NCBI GenBank assembly: GCA_030141605.1
Contig: JAQGDQ010000758.1
Coordinates: 1 to 31,000 of the forward strand
DNA from: Tubiluchus corallicola
Lineage: Eukaryota; Priapulida; Priapulimorpha; Priapulimorphida; Tubiluchidae
DNA length: 31,000 nt
Direction: 5' to 3'
Position numbers and translations under genes: made by a program. Below the pieces are notes generated by a model that was not told where the DNA came from, did no database searches, and was given only the letters and a program-made list of their open reading frames with translations. This document shows, piece by piece, positions 29,435 through 31,000 of this stretch. Numbering within the stretch: position 1 is the first letter of the stretch; every line of letters starts with the position of its first letter.

Positions 29435-29579
29435 GTGACACCCCGAGCGCTGTCTCGCCTCCAGGACCGAGCACTCCGAAGAGGCTGAGCATCTCGTCGA
29501 GTCTGATAGAGCTAAATCGTTCCGCTAGCGAGATTAGCTTCCTGGATGGACGAGCGTTGACCAGAACGTCAATATACAG
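29435..29579 (+). CDS. MAP3K4: MAP3K4 exon 7
   Basis: Acceptor 'tatataag', donor ATACAG|gtaccg. Two bases complete the split codon (T|GT, Cys), 47 codons follow, and two bases remain (phase 2). It encodes DTPSAVSPPGPSTPKRLSIS, then SSLIELNRSASEISFLDGRA, then LTRTSIYR. The SP/TP sites and RLSIS are possible phosphorylation sites. The end, LTRTSIYR, matches the vertebrate 'cLTSIYRpFVDkaL' segment together with exon 8. Confidence 0.85.
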
Positions 29580-30985
29580 GTACCGTGACGTATCAAAATT
29601 AAAATTACGCTCCATGCTTATCGTTTAATGCTAAACTGTTAATTGTTTTGTGCAATTATGCAGTCTGTACCAAGTAGGGAAAATGGGGAAAAGAGGAATG
29701 TTTTACCGAAGTCGTTTTTAGCGAAAGTAGTCGCCCTTTTGTTTGTCAGTTTAATTTCAAAAGTGGCTATCTTAGCTCGCGAAATAGAAGCCAAATGTAT
29801 ATGTATATTCCGCGCTGGTGATAAAAAAATCGATATGGTCTAATGGTCCTTTCACACGATCACTTTTTAAACTGGCAAACTAAAACTGACAAACAAAACA
29901 CTGTCAGTTAAGGGTAGCTGACTCGATGACCAATTGGTCTTTCGCTACCCTTTCTCCTGCACCCCCCCTTAACTCTTTCCTTTACGCTTAATTTATCCTT
30001 TTTAATCAATAACTAAAAAAATAATAGTCAATTTGTATACAGGTGTAAATGAGGAGATAAATAAAAAATGTCTATGTTTATGTCAGCCTAAAAACTGAGG
30101 CGACGTCAAACTTTGTTCCGTCAATATGTGATAGTAACCATTCAGCAAGGGGTGTCGGTTAAATTGTGGCACCAATGTTGCTTTGTTGTCTATATAGGGT
30201 TAGCTTGTGCAGTTAAAAAAGGAGAGATTGGAAAAGAAATTGTTAGATAAGTTTGGACGAAGAAATAACAACAGCGAGGAATTGAACTTACAGTCACTTT
30301 CTGTTTTCAAACTGTTGACGCGGCACGTGACTTTTCCAATTGTATGCGTATGTCCCACGGCCATGTTTGACTATTTATTGCAAGAAGTTCTGTTTAACTA
30401 TCCAACGCCTGCATAACACACTTAGTTAGTACAATCGCAAATTGTTTAGTTTATTGGTAGAAAACAGTACAGCAAAATCGGTATTTTGTTTTTGTAAATA
30501 AAATCGAATTCGCCATTGTGTTACCATTGTTTCTATCCTCCAGATTCCAGCGTTAGACAACATGCAACAATGCTGATCGTCGTATGCGACTCGAGTATTT
30601 ATACCACGAGAAAATTTCCTCGCCCCTTCCCCCCCACCCCCACTCGCGAAATGAACAATCGACGTGATGTAACGAAAGCGCGATGCTATTGGCTGTTGAG
30701 TCTGAGTTTGTCAGTTTTTCTTTGGTGAATTCATGGCGGTTTGATACCATCAAACTTTGTTCATCAAACTAAAAATTTTTCATTTACGTTGTTTACGCGA
30801 TCAAATTAGTTTGTCAAAATAAAACGGACAGAAAAATTTGTACGAAAGAAGCTGATCATCTAAACGTCCCTTTAGGTACAGTGCACCTACCCTGTCAAAC
30901 TTTGATATGTTTACAGCCTGTTTGTGGCTTATTAATAATAAATGTTATCATTATTAATACACGACGTTGTTTCGCACATTTCCAG
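29580..30985 (+). other. MAP3K4: MAP3K4 intron 7 (1.4 kb)
   Basis: Phase 2, acceptor 'cacatttccag'. Repeated CAAACT/AGTTTG motifs occur near 29875-29905 and 30745-30835, and GTCCTTTCACACGATCACT at 29847-29865 looks like a DNA-transposon end, but no convincing matching end was found. Open frames at 30207-30416 and 30516-30728 resemble nothing I know. Confidence 0.75.
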
Positions 30986-31000
30986 GAGGTTTGTGGATCG
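30986..31000 (+). CDS. MAP3K4: MAP3K4 exon 8, cut by window end
   Basis: After 'tttccag' the exon completes AG|G (Arg) and reads RFVD before the window ends. With exon 7 this gives TSIYRRFVD, matching 'TSIYRPFVD' of vertebrate MAP3K4. Roughly a further thousand residues, including the kinase domain, should lie downstream. Confidence 0.75.

Noticed and set aside
29424-29615. 63-residue minus-strand frame
   Set aside because: Antisense to MAP3K4 exon 7.
30207-30416. 69-residue frame in intron 7
   Set aside because: No ATG at its start and no convincing match to a transposase or other family; flanking transposon ends could not be paired.

Overview
The window is nuclear DNA from an invertebrate animal. 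It is AT-rich, its genes are split by GT-AG introns, and it is crowded with transposon remnants, microsatellites and satellite arrays. No bacterial, viral or organelle genes are seen. The sequence alone does not fix the phylum; a cnidarian or another non-vertebrate metazoan would fit.

Two protein-coding loci can be supported, both on the + strand. (1) 7153-8124 is the large exon of a divergent class A (rhodopsin-like) GPCR with DQY in place of DRY and DPIIY in place of NPxxY. It has no usable ATG before TM2 and starts right after a good splice acceptor, so its 5' exon was not located. (2) 12916 to beyond 31000 is the 5' half of a MAP3K4 (MEKK4/MTK1)-type MAP kinase kinase kinase gene. I reconstructed eight exons (12916-13093, 16793-17433, 19961-20059, 22031-22197, 22689-22906, 25621-25785, 29435-29579, 30986-31000+). 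Their splice phases chain without a break, giving about 542 codons of the N-terminal regulatory region. The kinase domain lies outside the window.

Layout. 1-240: microsatellite and unassigned DNA. 241-1740: 44-bp satellite with a 308-bp higher-order repeat. 1741-7150: repeat fragments, a possible solo LTR, a 600-bp ATT/ATC microsatellite and a LINE reverse-transcriptase relic. 7153-8124: GPCR, with copies of one MITE-like family on both sides. 9076-9550: 3' end of a LINE. 9594-10148: hAT-type element with a perfect 8-bp target duplication, inserted in an older inverted relative. 10847-12094: 1.25-kb TIR element carrying a 32-bp-stem hairpin. From 12916: MAP3K4.

The MAP3K4 introns hold most of the unusual DNA. 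Intron 1 has two oppositely oriented copies of a 549-bp TA-flanked MITE and a 29/33/37-bp minisatellite. Intron 2 has a foldback element whose left arm is split by a second element, and another TIR element ending 47 bp before exon 3. Intron 3 has a 74-bp satellite that grew inside a TIR element. Intron 5 has MITE copies and a tRNA-like fragment. Intron 6 has a TG tract, a dispersed repeat related to one in intron 1, and ten nearly identical 137-bp units, nine of which carry a splice-donor-like motif inside a hairpin.

No new multi-gene system was found. The most interesting signals are structural: satellites born inside transposons, nested insertions that can be dated by their order, and a G-U-tolerant hairpin. 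All identifications rest on reading and on remembered family features; no database search was run.
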